Positions 30,082 to 39,018 of a stretch of DNA of 64,000 nt are shown one piece after another. Position 1 is the first letter of the stretch, and each line of letters begins with the position of its first letter. The stretch comes from Paulinella micropora. Its lineage: Eukaryota; Cercozoa; Imbricatea; Euglyphida. The notes beneath the pieces are model-generated. The model was not told the DNA's origin. It saw nothing but the letters and a program-made list of their open reading frames with translations, and made no database searches. The translations under genes and the position numbers were made by a program. The DNA is taken from assembly GCA_009731375.1 (NCBI GenBank), contig BJOX01000033.1, positions 131,950-195,949 on the forward strand. Direction: 5' to 3'.

Positions 30082-30628
30082 AACTCCTATCAAATGAAAA
30101 GAATGTCGCTACACAAATTTATGAATGGCACGCCGTGCGCCTGAGAAAGAATGGGAGAGGGGGAGGGCACCCCCCCCCCCCCTTCCCCCCCCCCCCCCAA
30201 AAAAAAAGAAAAANNNNNNNNNNNNNNNNNNNNNNNNNNNNNNNNNNNNNNNNNNNNNNNNNNNNNNNNNNNNNNNNNNNNNNNNNNNNNNNNNNNNNNN
30301 NNNNNNNNNNNNNNNNNNNNNNNNNNNNNNNNNNNNNNNNNNNNCCCCCCCCCCCCCTGGTGTTCCCGCTTGCCCTCTCGCACGTGTCGTTAATGTTGCC
30401 AACGAAAAACTAGCAAAAAGAAATCGGGAAGGGAATGGATAAAGGAGAACAAGATCGTGACAAAAAAGCACGAGGAAAAATAGGAAACATGAGAGGGGGG
30501 GGGGGGGAGGGGCGCCGTGCCCCAGGTCTTATGTTTTAAGTGTTAGCCCTAGGGCCTTTGTCGGGACCTTTTTAAGAAAAGGACTTTTGTTTGGCATTTC
30601 CCGCCACAAACTAAGCTTTGTTTAATCA
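30082..30628. other. Intergenic with gap between C runs
   Basis: Contains C-runs at 30171-30182 and 30186-30198, 131 Ns (30214-30344), a C13 run after the gap and a G13 run near 30496. Nothing coding is seen. The last 40 bases (CCGCCACAAACTAAGCTTTG, then TTTAATCATTACTTAACTAG) are shared with the 3' flank of the zinc-finger gene at 33588. Confidence 0.7.
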
Positions 30629-32001
30629 TTACTTAACTAGCGCCACACAATCGCGCAGAGCAAAGGCCGCAGCAGAGTTGCCGTCGTCAATGTCCAGAAT
30701 GTCGTACAAGCCCACCAGGCGCTGCCAAGGCTGTGCGTCGCCTGCTACTTTGTTCCGGCTGTAGTATAAATAAAACAAGTTCACACCCTCCGGGTTGGCT
30801 AATTTTAAGCGCCCATCTCTGATCTTTTTCAGCAGGCGATGTAGCTTCTTGAACCTATCCTTCAACGGGGGGTCGCGTAGCACGCCATCCACCTCAAACC
30901 AGTGCGGATTGAAACGGATGTACACGATTGGCAAATCGGAGAATTCTTTGTTGAAGCCCAGCGCTTTGGTAATATTATGCATGCGCAGCAGCTCACATCT
31001 GTACCGGCGGTGCTCAAACTCGTCGTTGCACAGCAGCAGCACGCACCCGCGCCCATCCGGCAGCTGCTGGAACAAGGGGATATGGAAGTCGGGCCTTGCT
31101 CTCACAAAGCCGCCCGCGTCTAGCTCTTTGCACAGCTTGAAATCGATCGTGTTAACAAAGTCCCGGTCGCAGGCCCAACCCTTGCTTTGCAGGAACTCCG
31201 CCAGTTGCTGCTCGGTGCGAAAGCGCTTGGCGATGCCCTCGGGCGTGTGGCAGCGCTGGACGTGGTGGTCTAGCAGCGCTCGTTTTTGAAGCGTGTGATG
31301 CAGCGCATGCCGTCCTTCTCGCCCTTGTACTCGGCCGTGCCAAACGAGACAAACTTACACAGGTGCTTCCAGCCTTTGCATTCTTCATGTCTCTTCTCGT
31401 GTTGTCTAAGAGCACTCTGGTCTGCAAAACGTGTAGGACATTCAGAGCACTCAAAAGGCTTCTCGCCCGTGTGACAGTGGTGGTGTTGGTGGCACCCTGC
31501 TCCGCCGACTCTTGCCTTTGCCTTTTCTTGCTAAACTTGGAAGGTCTCTCGTCCGTGTGCATGCGCTGATGGACCCGAAGGTGGATAGCTTGCCCGAAAA
31601 GTTTGTTGCACTCGTCGCACTGGAAAGGCCTCTCGCCCGTGTGAATGCGTTTATGCCTATTGAAGCTGCCAGAGGTTGAAAACCGTTTTCCGCACTCATT
31701 GCATAAGTAGGGCTTCTCGCCAGTGTGCATGCGTATGTGCACCTTCAGTTCGCTTTGAAACTGAAATCGTTTCCCGCAGATGTCACACACAGTGCACCTG
31801 TCCAGCCTAGCAGTTTTCACTTCTGCGGGGGGCCCCTGGGGTTCTGCCAAGGATGGGGCATCCTCTCTGCCTGTTGCTAAAGCTACAGCATCGGCAGTCT
31901 CTTCCGCGACGGGGGTGTTGGCTTTTATGCTCCGACGACTCTGGTCTGTGCCTTTTGTTGGGCGAGGATTCAGCGCCTCCCTGCTCCGCTGCTCTTTTCA
32001 T
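30629..32001 (-). pseudogene. C2H2 zinc-finger / nuclease-like gene, broken by several frameshifts
   Basis: Reading from ATG 32001, pieces in different frames make one recognisable gene: an N-terminus (NKRHRPESSEHKSQ), three C2H2 fingers at 31560-31790 (CDICGKRF, CNECGKRF, CDECNKLF), a fourth finger in another frame at about 31400-31460, a Cys/His linker (HHVQRCHTPEG), and a C-terminal domain open from about 31290 to 30629. That domain has RPDFHIP, then CNDEFEHRRYRCELLRM, then IVYIRFNPHWF, a layout I associate with restriction-like nuclease domains of large algal viruses; here the catalytic acids look partly eroded. Breaks lie at an A4 (about 31925), near 31485, and at an A5 (31288-31292). 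Either a decayed gene or a badly sequenced one. Confidence 0.65.
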
Positions 32002-32512
32002 TTCCCATAGACCTACCCAACAAAAAAAATCAAGAGATAATACAAACCCTAAAAAAGAGAAAGAAATGATGGACGAAGGGGGGGGGGGGGCAGGGCTCCC
32101 TTTTCCCCCTCTGGTGCCTCTCTCCCTTCCCTCCTCTTTCTCTCTCCCCCTCTCTGCCCCTCCCCGTTCCTCCTTTCCCTCGGACGGAAGGGGGATAGGG
32201 GAGGGGGGAGGAGAGAGAGAGGGGGGGGGGGGGCGCCCCCCCCTGGGTCGAAGATGGGTCTGCAAGAGGGGAAGGGGTTGCACTCCTCCCCCCCACACCA
32301 CCGTCTGGGATTGAAGATGCTTGCGGGCGGGAAGGGAGAGGCACCCTTTCCCTGTTATTTGCGCGTGTTTTGTTTTGCTCACTGCTCCGCCGCGCGAGTG
32401 GGTTGGGCGCGTTAAAAAAGAAATACTTGTCCAAAGAAAATTTTCTTTTATTAAAAAACGTGATTTACTTTTGTGTACACTTGAGAAGCAAAATCCGGAT
32501 GGCAGGCTTGAT
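32002..32512. other. Low-complexity intergenic with G/C palindrome
   Basis: Pyrimidine-then-purine DNA with a G13/C9 palindrome around 32221-32242. An A/T-rich patch (CTTTTATTAAAAAACG, about 32445) probably holds a 3' signal for the remnant at 32513. No intact gene. Confidence 0.6.
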
Positions 32513-32690
32513 TCATTCCTGCTCCTCGTCTTGTTCGTCGTCGTCCACCATTTCTATGGTGGAAAAGCCTTCCTCTAGGGCCAATAGCTGCTTGGCTAAA
32601 TCGGCAGGCCCGGCCGCCAGCACAGGAGCCGCACGTCCCCCCGGAACCTGGGCTCGCGGGATAAGGGCGAAAAAGGCAATGTTTCCGGGT
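32513..32690 (-). pseudogene. 3' gene remnant with acidic tail, cut by repeat element
   Basis: On the minus strand about 55 codons read as a normal C-terminus: ADLAKQLLALEEGFSTIEMV followed by an Asp/Glu-rich tail, stop TGA at 32513. An ATTAAA-type signal follows. Upstream the frame runs straight into the hairpin of the repeat element at 32660-33215 with no start codon, so the element probably truncated an older gene. Confidence 0.4.
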
Positions 32691-32916
32691 TTTCCGACGA
32701 AACTGTCCCTTTTCAGCTATATCATACACACCAAGAAAACTTGGCGCCAAATTTCCTGCCAGCAACGAAAAAGAGCAAAAACAGAGTGTTCGCCAAGGGG
32801 CCGCCGTGAGAAAGACACTGGAAAGGGAAGAGGGAGCGGGGGGAAAGAAATGCAAAGGGGAAAGAAGGGGGAGTGAAGGGGCAAGGGGGGGGGGGGGNNN
32901 NNNNNNNGGGGGGAAA

Positions 32917-32952
<36 letters not shown>

Positions 32953-33215
32953 TGGCGTGTCCCTCTCCCCTTCTCTTCCCCTTTTATTCCCTTTGCATTT
33001 CTTTCCCCCCGCTCCCTCTTCTCGTCCCGCTCCCCTCTTCAGCGGGAGAGAGAGAGGGGAGGGGGGAGACATGAAAAAAATTTGCCATTCGCTCAAGCAA
33101 AAAAACTTCGGTGCAGGTTTTTGGGTACCGCCGGATGAGGTTGAAAAAGGCAATTCTTTGCCGGGTTTTCCGGTGGGACTGCCTTTTTGGGCCGTATCAC
33201 TTCTAAAACTTGACC
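32660..33215. mobile_element. Hairpin-bounded repeat element, copy 1
   Basis: Starts with a diverged hairpin (GGCGAAAAAGGCAATG ... GTCCCTTTTCAGCTATATCA), then a segment with CTTGGCGCCAAATTT, then a purine tract (32815-32890) that is mirrored as its reverse complement at 32960-33050 across a 10-N join. It ends in a second hairpin copy (TTGAAAAAGGCAATTC ... ACTGCCTTTTTGGGCCGTATCA). Copies 2 and 3 lie at 52640-53140 and 63575-64000. No coding capacity is visible. Confidence 0.6.
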
Positions 33216-33218
33216 ATA

Positions 33219-33583
33219 TCACCCCCCCCCGACAAGAGAGTACAAATCAAGGACCAACGTGTTGTTTTTATTTACGCGCCAAGGTTTGGGAAACTTACTC
33301 GAAAGTCTGCAGGGGAGGGCAGGGGCGGGCGATGACAGGCGCCCCTCTCGGTCAAAAAACGCGTATTCAGCCGCCAGCACAGGCAGAACTAGTTTCCGCG
33401 CTTCTTCTGCAAGCGCAAGCCCCACATCCAGAAGGTCTGCTTGTCTAGCAACCGCAGCCCCAGCTCCTTTGCTTCGGGCGCTCGTTCACAGGTACCGGCA
33501 ACACCCGCAAATAGCTCTCGTAGCTGTCCGAGTATAGGTTGTGTTGTCCGCCGCCACAAACCAAGCTTTTCTTTAATAATCAC
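33219..33583 (-). pseudogene. Unrecognised gene fragment in two frames
   Basis: Two overlapping minus-strand frames (33389-33583 and 33219-33425) read as one helical protein piece: LRELFAGVAGTCERAPEAKE then ALAEEARKLVLPVLAAEYAF. They meet with a one-base shift near 33420. There is no credible start. It lies between the repeat element and the zinc-finger gene at 33588, so it is probably a relic. Confidence 0.35.
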
Positions 33584-33587
33584 TTAA

Positions 33588-34298
33588 CTAGCGCCACGCA
33601 TTCGCGCAGAGCAAAGGCCGCCGCTGAGTTCCAGTGTCTAGCTCTTTGCACAGCTTGAAATCGCCCGTGTGCGTGCGTCTGTGTTTCTTGAGTTGGCTAG
33701 ATGTCGCAAACCCCTTTGTGCACGTGTCACAGATATAGGGTCTCTCGCCGGTATGTGTGCGTTCATGGCTTTCCAGCCCCCCGGCTTGCGCAAACCGCCT
33801 ATTGCACTCTTTGCAAGCGTAAGGCTTCTCGCCCGTATGTGTGCGCATGTGAGTCCGGAGGTTGCCAGATGTGGAGAACTGCATTTCACACTGATTACAC
33901 GAGAAAGGCTTCTCGCCCGTGTGCACGCGCTGATGTGTCCGAAGGTGGATAGCTTGCGCAAACCGTTTGTCACACTGGTCACATGGAAAAGGCTTCTCGC
34001 CCGTGTGTGTGCGTATGTGCATCGTCAGTTTGCTTTGGGACGGACAGTGTCTTCCGCAGACGTCGCACACAAGACGCCCGTCCAGCCCAGCGGTTCTCAC
34101 TTGTGCGGGGGTTTCTTGGGGCTCTGCCAAGGATGGAGCATCCTCTCTGTCTGTTGCTAAAACTACAGCATCGGTAGCCTGTTCCGCGACGGGGGTGTGG
34201 GCTCTATGCTCCGACGACTCTGGTCTGTGCCTTTTGTTGGGCAAGGATTGAGCAGCGCTGACAAAGACAGCGCCTCCCTGCTCCGCTGCTCTTTTCAT
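33588..34298 (-). CDS. C2H2 zinc-finger protein, nuclease domain deleted, 236 aa
   Basis: Starts at ATG 34298. The N-terminus (LPNKRHRPESSEH) matches the gene at 30629-32001. Five classical C2H2 fingers follow (CDVCGRHC, CDQCDKRF, CNQCEMQF, CKECNRRF, CDTCTKGF), joined by TGEKPF/Y linkers typical of DNA-binding finger arrays. The last finger runs directly into DFKLCKELDTG and a short new tail, whereas the full-length relative has about 150 more nuclease residues. The end of the DNA (AGCAAAGGCCGC, then TTAACTAGCGCCAC past the stop) matches the end of the relative, so an internal deletion removed the nuclease and kept both ends. The product could be a DNA-binding repressor-like fragment. Confidence 0.8.
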   Translation of the reverse strand: MKRAAEQGGAVFVSAAQSLPNKRHRPESSEHRAHTPVAEQATDAVVLATDREDAPSLAEPQETPAQVRTAGLDGRLVCDVCGRHCPSQSKLTMHIRTHTGEKPFPCDQCDKRFAQAIHLRTHQRVHTGEKPFSCNQCEMQFSTSGNLRTHMRTHTGEKPYACKECNRRFAQAGGLESHERTHTGERPYICDTCTKGFATSSQLKKHRRTHTGDFKLCKELDTGTQRRPLLCANAWR

Positions 34299-34511
34299 TT
34301 CCAATAGACCTACCCAACAAAAAAAATATCAAGAGATAATACAAACCCTCTCTCTTCCCTTTCCTCTCTCTCTCTCTCTCTCTCTCTGAAGCTACTTGCG
34401 AGAGGGAAGGAGGAGGTACCCCCCCCCCCCCCCCCCCCCAAGGNNNNNNNNNNGGGTGCGCCTAGGGCAAAGATTAGCGACCCTAGTTTATTAGTTGTCA
34501 CTAACACAAGT
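34299..34511. other. Divergent intergenic with CT repeat, C run and 10-N join
   Basis: A (TC)n stretch at 34365-34388, a C run at about 34420-34439 and Ns at 34444-34453. It lies between the divergent zinc-finger and Sel1 genes. Confidence 0.6.
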
Positions 34512-35684
34512 ATGAACACCTCTAAGAACGATGCCAAGGCACAGTTACGGTTGCTGCAAAAAGAGGCAGAGGGAGGCAAGGCAGCGGAGCAAGGCCACGG
34601 CCTAGCGCAGTACCAGCTGGGCGTTTGCTACGCGGAGGGCAAGGGCATGCCCAAGGACGAAGCCAAGGCCGCGGAATGCTTTAGTAAGGCGGCGGAGCAA
34701 GGCCACGACCTGGCCCAGTACCAGCTGGGCGTTTACTACGCTGAGGGTAAGGGCGTGGGTAAGGACGAGGCCAAGGCCGCGGAATGTTTCCGCAAGGCAG
34801 CGGTGCAGGGGAACGCAGACGCACAGTACCAGGTCGGGGTTTGCAACCACGGTGGCACGGGCGTGGTCAAGAACGAGGTTCAGGCTTTGCAATGGTTTAT
34901 GCAAGCAGCAGACCAAGGCCACGTGGATGCCCGGGTGTGCCTAGCCGTTTTCTATTACGATAGTATCGCCCGCCAGCAGGACCAAGCCAGGGTCGCTGAA
35001 TGGTTACGCCTCGCAGCAGAAAAGGGCCACGCAGCCGCGCAGTACCAAATGGGGCTCTGGTACGATGAGGGCGCAGTCGTGGCCAAGGACGATGTCAAGG
35101 CAGCTGAATGGTTCAGCAAGGCAGCAGAGCAGGGCTTCGTCAGCGCTTTTTGGGCGCTCGGGGTCTGCTATGAGGTGGGTAGGGGTGTAGCTCGGGATGA
35201 CGCCCGGGCCATGGAGTACTATTGCCAGGCGGCCGACCGGGGCCATGCCAAAGCCCAGTTCGAGATGGGGCTCCACTACGAAAAAGGCGCAGGCGTGGCC
35301 TGCGTGAGGTACCGCTATGAAGAACAAATGGACGTGGTAAGAGACGAGACAAAGGCAGCACACTGCTGGGCCGAGGCTAGGCGGTGGTTCAGCCAGGCGA
35401 CTGAGCAGGGCCACGCAGAAGCGCAGTTCCGGCTGGGGCTTTGTTACGTATATGACACGCGCAAGGTCGAGGAATGGGAAGAGGCCGAGCCATACTGGGT
35501 CAAGGCGGCGGAATCGTTCCGCAAATCAGCGGAACAAGGGCACGCACCGGCCCAGTATCGCCTTGGACGCTGCTACCAACACGGCACGGGCGTGGCAGAG
35601 GATGAGGCTCAGGCTTGGCGATGGTTAACAAAAGCAGCGGAACAAGGCATCCTAGCTTTCACGACATATTTCGACATCTCGTGA
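34512..35684 (+). CDS. Sel1-repeat protein, 390 aa
   Basis: ATG 34512 to TGA 35684. About nine Sel1-type repeats, several almost identical: AAEQGHGLAQYQLGVCYAEG, AAEQGHDLAQYQLGVYYAEG, AAEKGHAAAQYQMGLWYDEG, ATEQGHAEAQFRLGLCYVYD. The first two repeats are also similar at DNA level, which indicates recent tandem duplication. Each repeat is a helix pair in a solenoid adaptor. It has no signal peptide or membrane span. It differs from the Sel1 gene at 26047-27084 in repeat number and sequence, so the two are old paralogues or independent gains. Binding partners are unknown. Confidence 0.92.
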   Translation: MNTSKNDAKAQLRLLQKEAEGGKAAEQGHGLAQYQLGVCYAEGKGMPKDEAKAAECFSKAAEQGHDLAQYQLGVYYAEGKGVGKDEAKAAECFRKAAVQGNADAQYQVGVCNHGGTGVVKNEVQALQWFMQAADQGHVDARVCLAVFYYDSIARQQDQARVAEWLRLAAEKGHAAAQYQMGLWYDEGAVVAKDDVKAAEWFSKAAEQGFVSAFWALGVCYEVGRGVARDDARAMEYYCQAADRGHAKAQFEMGLHYEKGAGVACVRYRYEEQMDVVRDETKAAHCWAEARRWFSQATEQGHAEAQFRLGLCYVYDTRKVEEWEEAEPYWVKAAESFRKSAEQGHAPAQYRLGRCYQHGTGVAEDEAQAWRWLTKAAEQGILAFTTYFDIS

Positions 35685-35727
35685 AACACTGGCAGGACCG
35701 GGCCGCCAAGCCTAAAACTCTCAAAAT

Positions 35728-35740
35728 GTAATTAATAAAA
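35728..35740 (+). terminator. AATAAA signal after Sel1 gene
   Basis: TAATTAATAAAAACTTG begins about 40 bp past the stop at 35684; it contains AATAAA. Confidence 0.4.
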
Positions 35741-35946
35741 ACTTGTACTTTTCTGCCGGCCGTACAAATCGGAAAGACGCAGAAGGAAAGGAAGGGGGAG
35801 GGGCAGCGTCCCCCCCCCCCCCCCTTCCCCTTTGCAGCCCGCGCAAGCGGGTTGGGCGCAAGCGGNNNNNNNNNNTAGAATCTGTAAAGGAGAAGAGGGG
35901 GGGGTCTTTAATAGCCGTTGTACACCCAATCGTTGACGAGAAGCTG
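35741..35946. other. Intergenic with C run and 10-N join
   Basis: A C14 run around 35810-35824 and Ns at 35866-35875. The frame of the next gene is open from the gap, so coding could begin earlier than 35947. Confidence 0.5.
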
Positions 35947-37572
35947 ATGTATACGCAGTGGGCGGCAATAAACGTTCCCAGCGATTGGATAGACGCTGCT
36001 ATTCCCAAGAAACAAGTTTTCGTAAGCACTGAGTACCCCCCACTCCTCCGGAATCTGTGCCAACTGATCAAGGGTCAAGAGATAACAACCTTTGCACACG
36101 GGGCTGAACACGTAGTCTTGTTTCATAACAGAACATCGACAGTATATAGACTGCGCGTCGAAATCGCAAAGCCAAGAAAAACCTCCAGAAAAGGAAATGT
36201 TTCGGAGTGTGGGTCCACGCCCTATTGCCAAACCCTCGATGCTATGCGCTCTGACTGTTTGGCTCTTTACCAGCGTGGAGTGACCGTCAATTGTAAAAGA
36301 TTTGGATACCTGTGTGCCGAGGCAGGCGTTGAAAGCTTTCAAGGCCCCGGAAAGGCAGACGCGGAGTATACGTTTCCCGCTGAAAGAGAGCTTCTGCGCT
36401 CGATTATTGGATTGCCAAACCAGGGTAGCAGCCAAGACTTGCTGCAGAGTTTTAATAAAGTGCTACACGATAACAGAAAGAGCCCAATGGGAATCGTGAT
36501 CCAGGAAATGACCATGTACGATCAGCTTAACATGGGTGTGTGCCTGGGGGAAGACTTTCGCAGTCGCAATCTCAGTTCTTGGGTGTGGGGGGGCGACGGG
36601 ACTGACGACCGCGCCACGCTAAGCAAATTCTTAAAATCAGTCTTGGCTTGCATCCGGGGCTTGGTTACGTATACTCGCCCAACCTCGGCTGCCACCAAGC
36701 AGCAGCAAGTCCCTACCCTTGTCTGGTTGGACATCTATGCCAGGAACATGGTCCAGAAACAGAACAAGGACGACGGAACTGTAGATTATCGCTTCATTGA
36801 CATAGACATGCCCTTCTTGATCGACGACGGAGACTCGACGATCTTTTTTCAAAAAAGCACGCATCTCTACCCATTGCCTGCCGAGCTGCAAAGCGCAAAG
36901 AACCTTGAAAGCGTCGTACTTATGCACTACCTGCTCTTTCTTTGTAACACCTTTGGCGGTAGCGCTCTGGCCCGGGGCATACGTAGCGCCTTGTTTGAGC
37001 CCCTGTCAGACTACAAAGCCAGCCAAGTCTGCGAGGCTCTGAAAGTCATGATGCAAATAGATTACTACGCAAGCGTCCCGGACGGCCCCGCGCCTCCGTC
37101 CATGGCTTTGTTGCATTATAACCCCGCAGTAAGATTGGTTGTAGCCAAACACTTGAATTTCTCGGTCTTGCCGCTGCTTTCAGAATTTGAGCCGAAGACC
37201 ATTTACTCGTGCGTCTATGTGTATTACGTGCTGCGGAGGCTGGTTGGCTGCCGCAGGTGCGGTTCGACCCAAATGGTGTCTGTCGCAAATAAAGGCGGCT
37301 GGCGCGTAGTGTCCGGCTTGCGAAAGTTTTACTCGTCGGTGGTGGCCATTAGCGAAATTCAGAGCTACCAAGAAATTATCACGGCATATGTAAAACAAAA
37401 TCCATGGGCTTTGTCAGCACGGGACGCCGACAGGCCCTACGGAGAACTGTACAGATCTTTTCTAGCATGGCTAAAGCAGCACCCACAAGCATGGTCCATG
37501 GCAAAAAAACTTGAAAAGAAGGGCCTGTTTGGTTGTCGGCTCGTTGACTCTGGAAATCACGAGTGCGATTAA
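35947..37572 (+). CDS. Putative kinase-fold protein, at least 541 aa
   Basis: The first ATG after the gap is at 35947, but the frame is open from about 35876, so the N-terminus may be longer. A hinge-like IVIQEMTMYDQ is followed about 80 residues later by LVWLDIYARNMVQ and DYRFIDIDMPF, which resemble the catalytic loop (Asp...Asn) and the metal-binding Asp of protein kinases. No clear glycine loop or HRD triad is visible, so this is an atypical or inactive kinase at best. CRRCG near residue 435 may be half of a zinc site. The gene is intact and well populated with aromatic residues. Treat the kinase assignment as a hypothesis. Confidence 0.5.
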   Translation: MYTQWAAINVPSDWIDAAIPKKQVFVSTEYPPLLRNLCQLIKGQEITTFAHGAEHVVLFHNRTSTVYRLRVEIAKPRKTSRKGNVSECGSTPYCQTLDAMRSDCLALYQRGVTVNCKRFGYLCAEAGVESFQGPGKADAEYTFPAERELLRSIIGLPNQGSSQDLLQSFNKVLHDNRKSPMGIVIQEMTMYDQLNMGVCLGEDFRSRNLSSWVWGGDGTDDRATLSKFLKSVLACIRGLVTYTRPTSAATKQQQVPTLVWLDIYARNMVQKQNKDDGTVDYRFIDIDMPFLIDDGDSTIFFQKSTHLYPLPAELQSAKNLESVVLMHYLLFLCNTFGGSALARGIRSALFEPLSDYKASQVCEALKVMMQIDYYASVPDGPAPPSMALLHYNPAVRLVVAKHLNFSVLPLLSEFEPKTIYSCVYVYYVLRRLVGCRRCGSTQMVSVANKGGWRVVSGLRKFYSSVVAISEIQSYQEIITAYVKQNPWALSARDADRPYGELYRSFLAWLKQHPQAWSMAKKLEKKGLFGCRLVDSGNHECD

Positions 37573-37770
37573 TGAAAAATTGTCCTGAATTAAAGAAAAA
37601 ACATATCTTTTTTTTGTTGCGGGTTGTAGCGTACAATATAGTCAAAAGGGGCACCCGGGGGGCTCGAGGGGCTTTGCTCCCCGCTGTGTCAGATGTAAGA
37701 CTTTGTCAAGCTTTCACTTTCTTGGCGCGCCTCTTCCGTCTCCCGCTCCCCATTCACAGCCGGAAGACGG

Positions 37771-37866
37771 TTCGTGGGCTTGTACGACATTCTGGACGTT
37801 GACGACAACAAACTCAACAGCAGCGCCTTTTCTGCGCGAATGTGTAGTGCAAGTGGAATAAAATTC
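37771..37866 (+). pseudogene. C-terminal relic of the nuclease family, opposite strand
   Basis: The plus strand reads FVGLYDILDVDDNKLNSSAF, which closely matches the C-terminal LVGLYDILDIDDGNSAAAF of the gene at 30629-32001. Nothing recognisable of the rest precedes it. It is a fourth trace of the zinc-finger/nuclease family, here inverted relative to the others. Confidence 0.6.
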
Positions 37867-37981
37867 ATTTTAGTTTTTTTGTTGGGTGGGGGGGGGGGCG
37901 CCCCCTGTGTGAACTCCCAAAGAAAGTCTGTCTAATTTTGTTCCCCATCATCCCCTTTTCTTTTCTCCCGCCCCCCTCTCC

Positions 37982-38009
37982 TTGAGCCCCCCGGGCTCAG
38001 GGGGCTCAA
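37982..38009. repeat. 28-bp palindrome, copy 1
   Basis: TTGAGCCCCC ... GGGGGCTCAA with GGGCTC in the centre can form a stable hairpin. Other copies, in either orientation, are near 52286, 53456, 59725, 60320 and 62233. Confidence 0.75.
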
Positions 38010-38176
38010 AAGGGGGGGGGGGAGAGAGAGAGAGAGAGAGAGAGAGGAAAGAGGAAGGGGGGCGCCCCCCCCTCCTCGTATCCAAAAATCCTTTCTACAA
38101 CCTCCCCTCCCCCCCTTAGTTTTCAGTGCCAAGATTAAGACTTTGCCTAGGTTTAAGGTCCATTTTTAATAATCAC

Positions 38177-38812
38177 TTAACTAGCGCTTTGTAATCGCGC
38201 CAGGGGCTGGCCGATGCCTTGGAGTGTGTGGCAGCGCTGCACGTGGTTTTCTAGCATGGCTGTGTCCTTGCAATGCGTACCACACGGGAAGCCGTCTTGT
38301 TCGGTTTCGTACTTGACTATGCTAAATGAGACGAAGCTGCACACGTGTTTCCAGCCTGTGCAACCGCTGTGCATTCTCTTGTGCCTTGTAAGGTTACCAG
38401 AGGCCGCAAAGCGTGCATCGCACATCTTGCAAAAAAAGGGTTTTTCGCCCGTGTGCGTGCGCTCATGTTGGATTAAGGCGTGGGAGGTCTTAAAGCACCT
38501 GTCGCATGTTTGACAAACAAAGGGTTTCTCGCCCGTGTGTGTGCGCGTGTGAGCTGCGAGGTTACTAGCTTGCGCAAAGCGTCTGCCACAAAATGCACAA
38601 GGAAAGGGCTTCTCGCCTGTGTGTGTGCGCTTGTGAACTGCAAGGTTACTAGCTCGCGTAAGCTGCTTGTTGCAATATTCACACACATAAGATTTCAGGG
38701 GCTTTGCGGGGGGGACAGGCTGCGCCGAACATTCAGGACGGCACCTCTTCTTCTTCGGGGGCAGCCCCGGCGCGAGTTCGTGGGGCATCCGCAAGCCTCT
38801 TCCTTTATTCAT
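38177..38812 (-). CDS. C2H2 zinc-finger protein with truncated nuclease region, 211 aa
   Basis: ATG 38812 to a stop at 38177. After a basic Pro-rich N-terminus (PKKKRC) come four C2H2 fingers (CEYCNKQL, CAFCGRRF, CQTCDRCF, CKMCDARF) with TGEKPF linkers. It then keeps the Cys/His linker of the family (GWKHVCSFVSF ... NHVQRCHTLQGIG) that precedes the nuclease domain, but ends after PLARLQSAS. The DNA past that point (AATCACTTAACTAGCGC) is the family's usual 3' end, so again an internal deletion removed the nuclease. It is the third such copy, with a deletion different from that at 33588-34298. Likely a DNA-binding protein. Confidence 0.8.
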   Translation of the reverse strand: MNKGRGLRMPHELAPGLPPKKKRCRPECSAQPVPPAKPLKSYVCEYCNKQLTRASNLAVHKRTHTGEKPFPCAFCGRRFAQASNLAAHTRTHTGEKPFVCQTCDRCFKTSHALIQHERTHTGEKPFFCKMCDARFAASGNLTRHKRMHSGCTGWKHVCSFVSFSIVKYETEQDGFPCGTHCKDTAMLENHVQRCHTLQGIGQPLARLQSAS

Positions 38813-38984
38813 TCCCTTCTACAAGTGAATGCATCGAAAATGACACAAAAGAGCAAGACGTAAATCCTATGAACACCCAGATTTTTGGGCAGAGTTTCTC
38901 ACCTGGGTCGCGCTCAAGTTAGCAGTGAGCATTTACAGCCGTTTTGGCAACCGCCGAATTAAGTTACCCGCGAGAAGCAAGTTC

Positions 38985-39003
38985 TTTTTTTAATAATAAA
39001 TTG
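38985..39003 (-). terminator. ATTAAA-type 3' signal
   Basis: TTTTTTAATAATAAATTG just beyond the stop of the minus gene at 39019; it reads TTATTATTAAA on the coding strand. The rest of 38813-39018 holds nothing recognisable. Confidence 0.4.
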
Positions 39004-39018
39004 TCCTAGTATTCAAGA

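Larger units (their letters stand above)
37573..38176. other. Intergenic with repeats and nuclease relic
   Basis: Holds the nuclease relic at 37771-37866, an AATAAA (about 37857), two G/C palindromes (37893 and 38060), the palindrome TTGAGCCCCC...GGGGGCTCAA at 37982, an AG microsatellite, and a TTAGTTTTCAGTGCCAAG repeat at 38117 that recurs throughout 52-64 kb. Confidence 0.7.
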
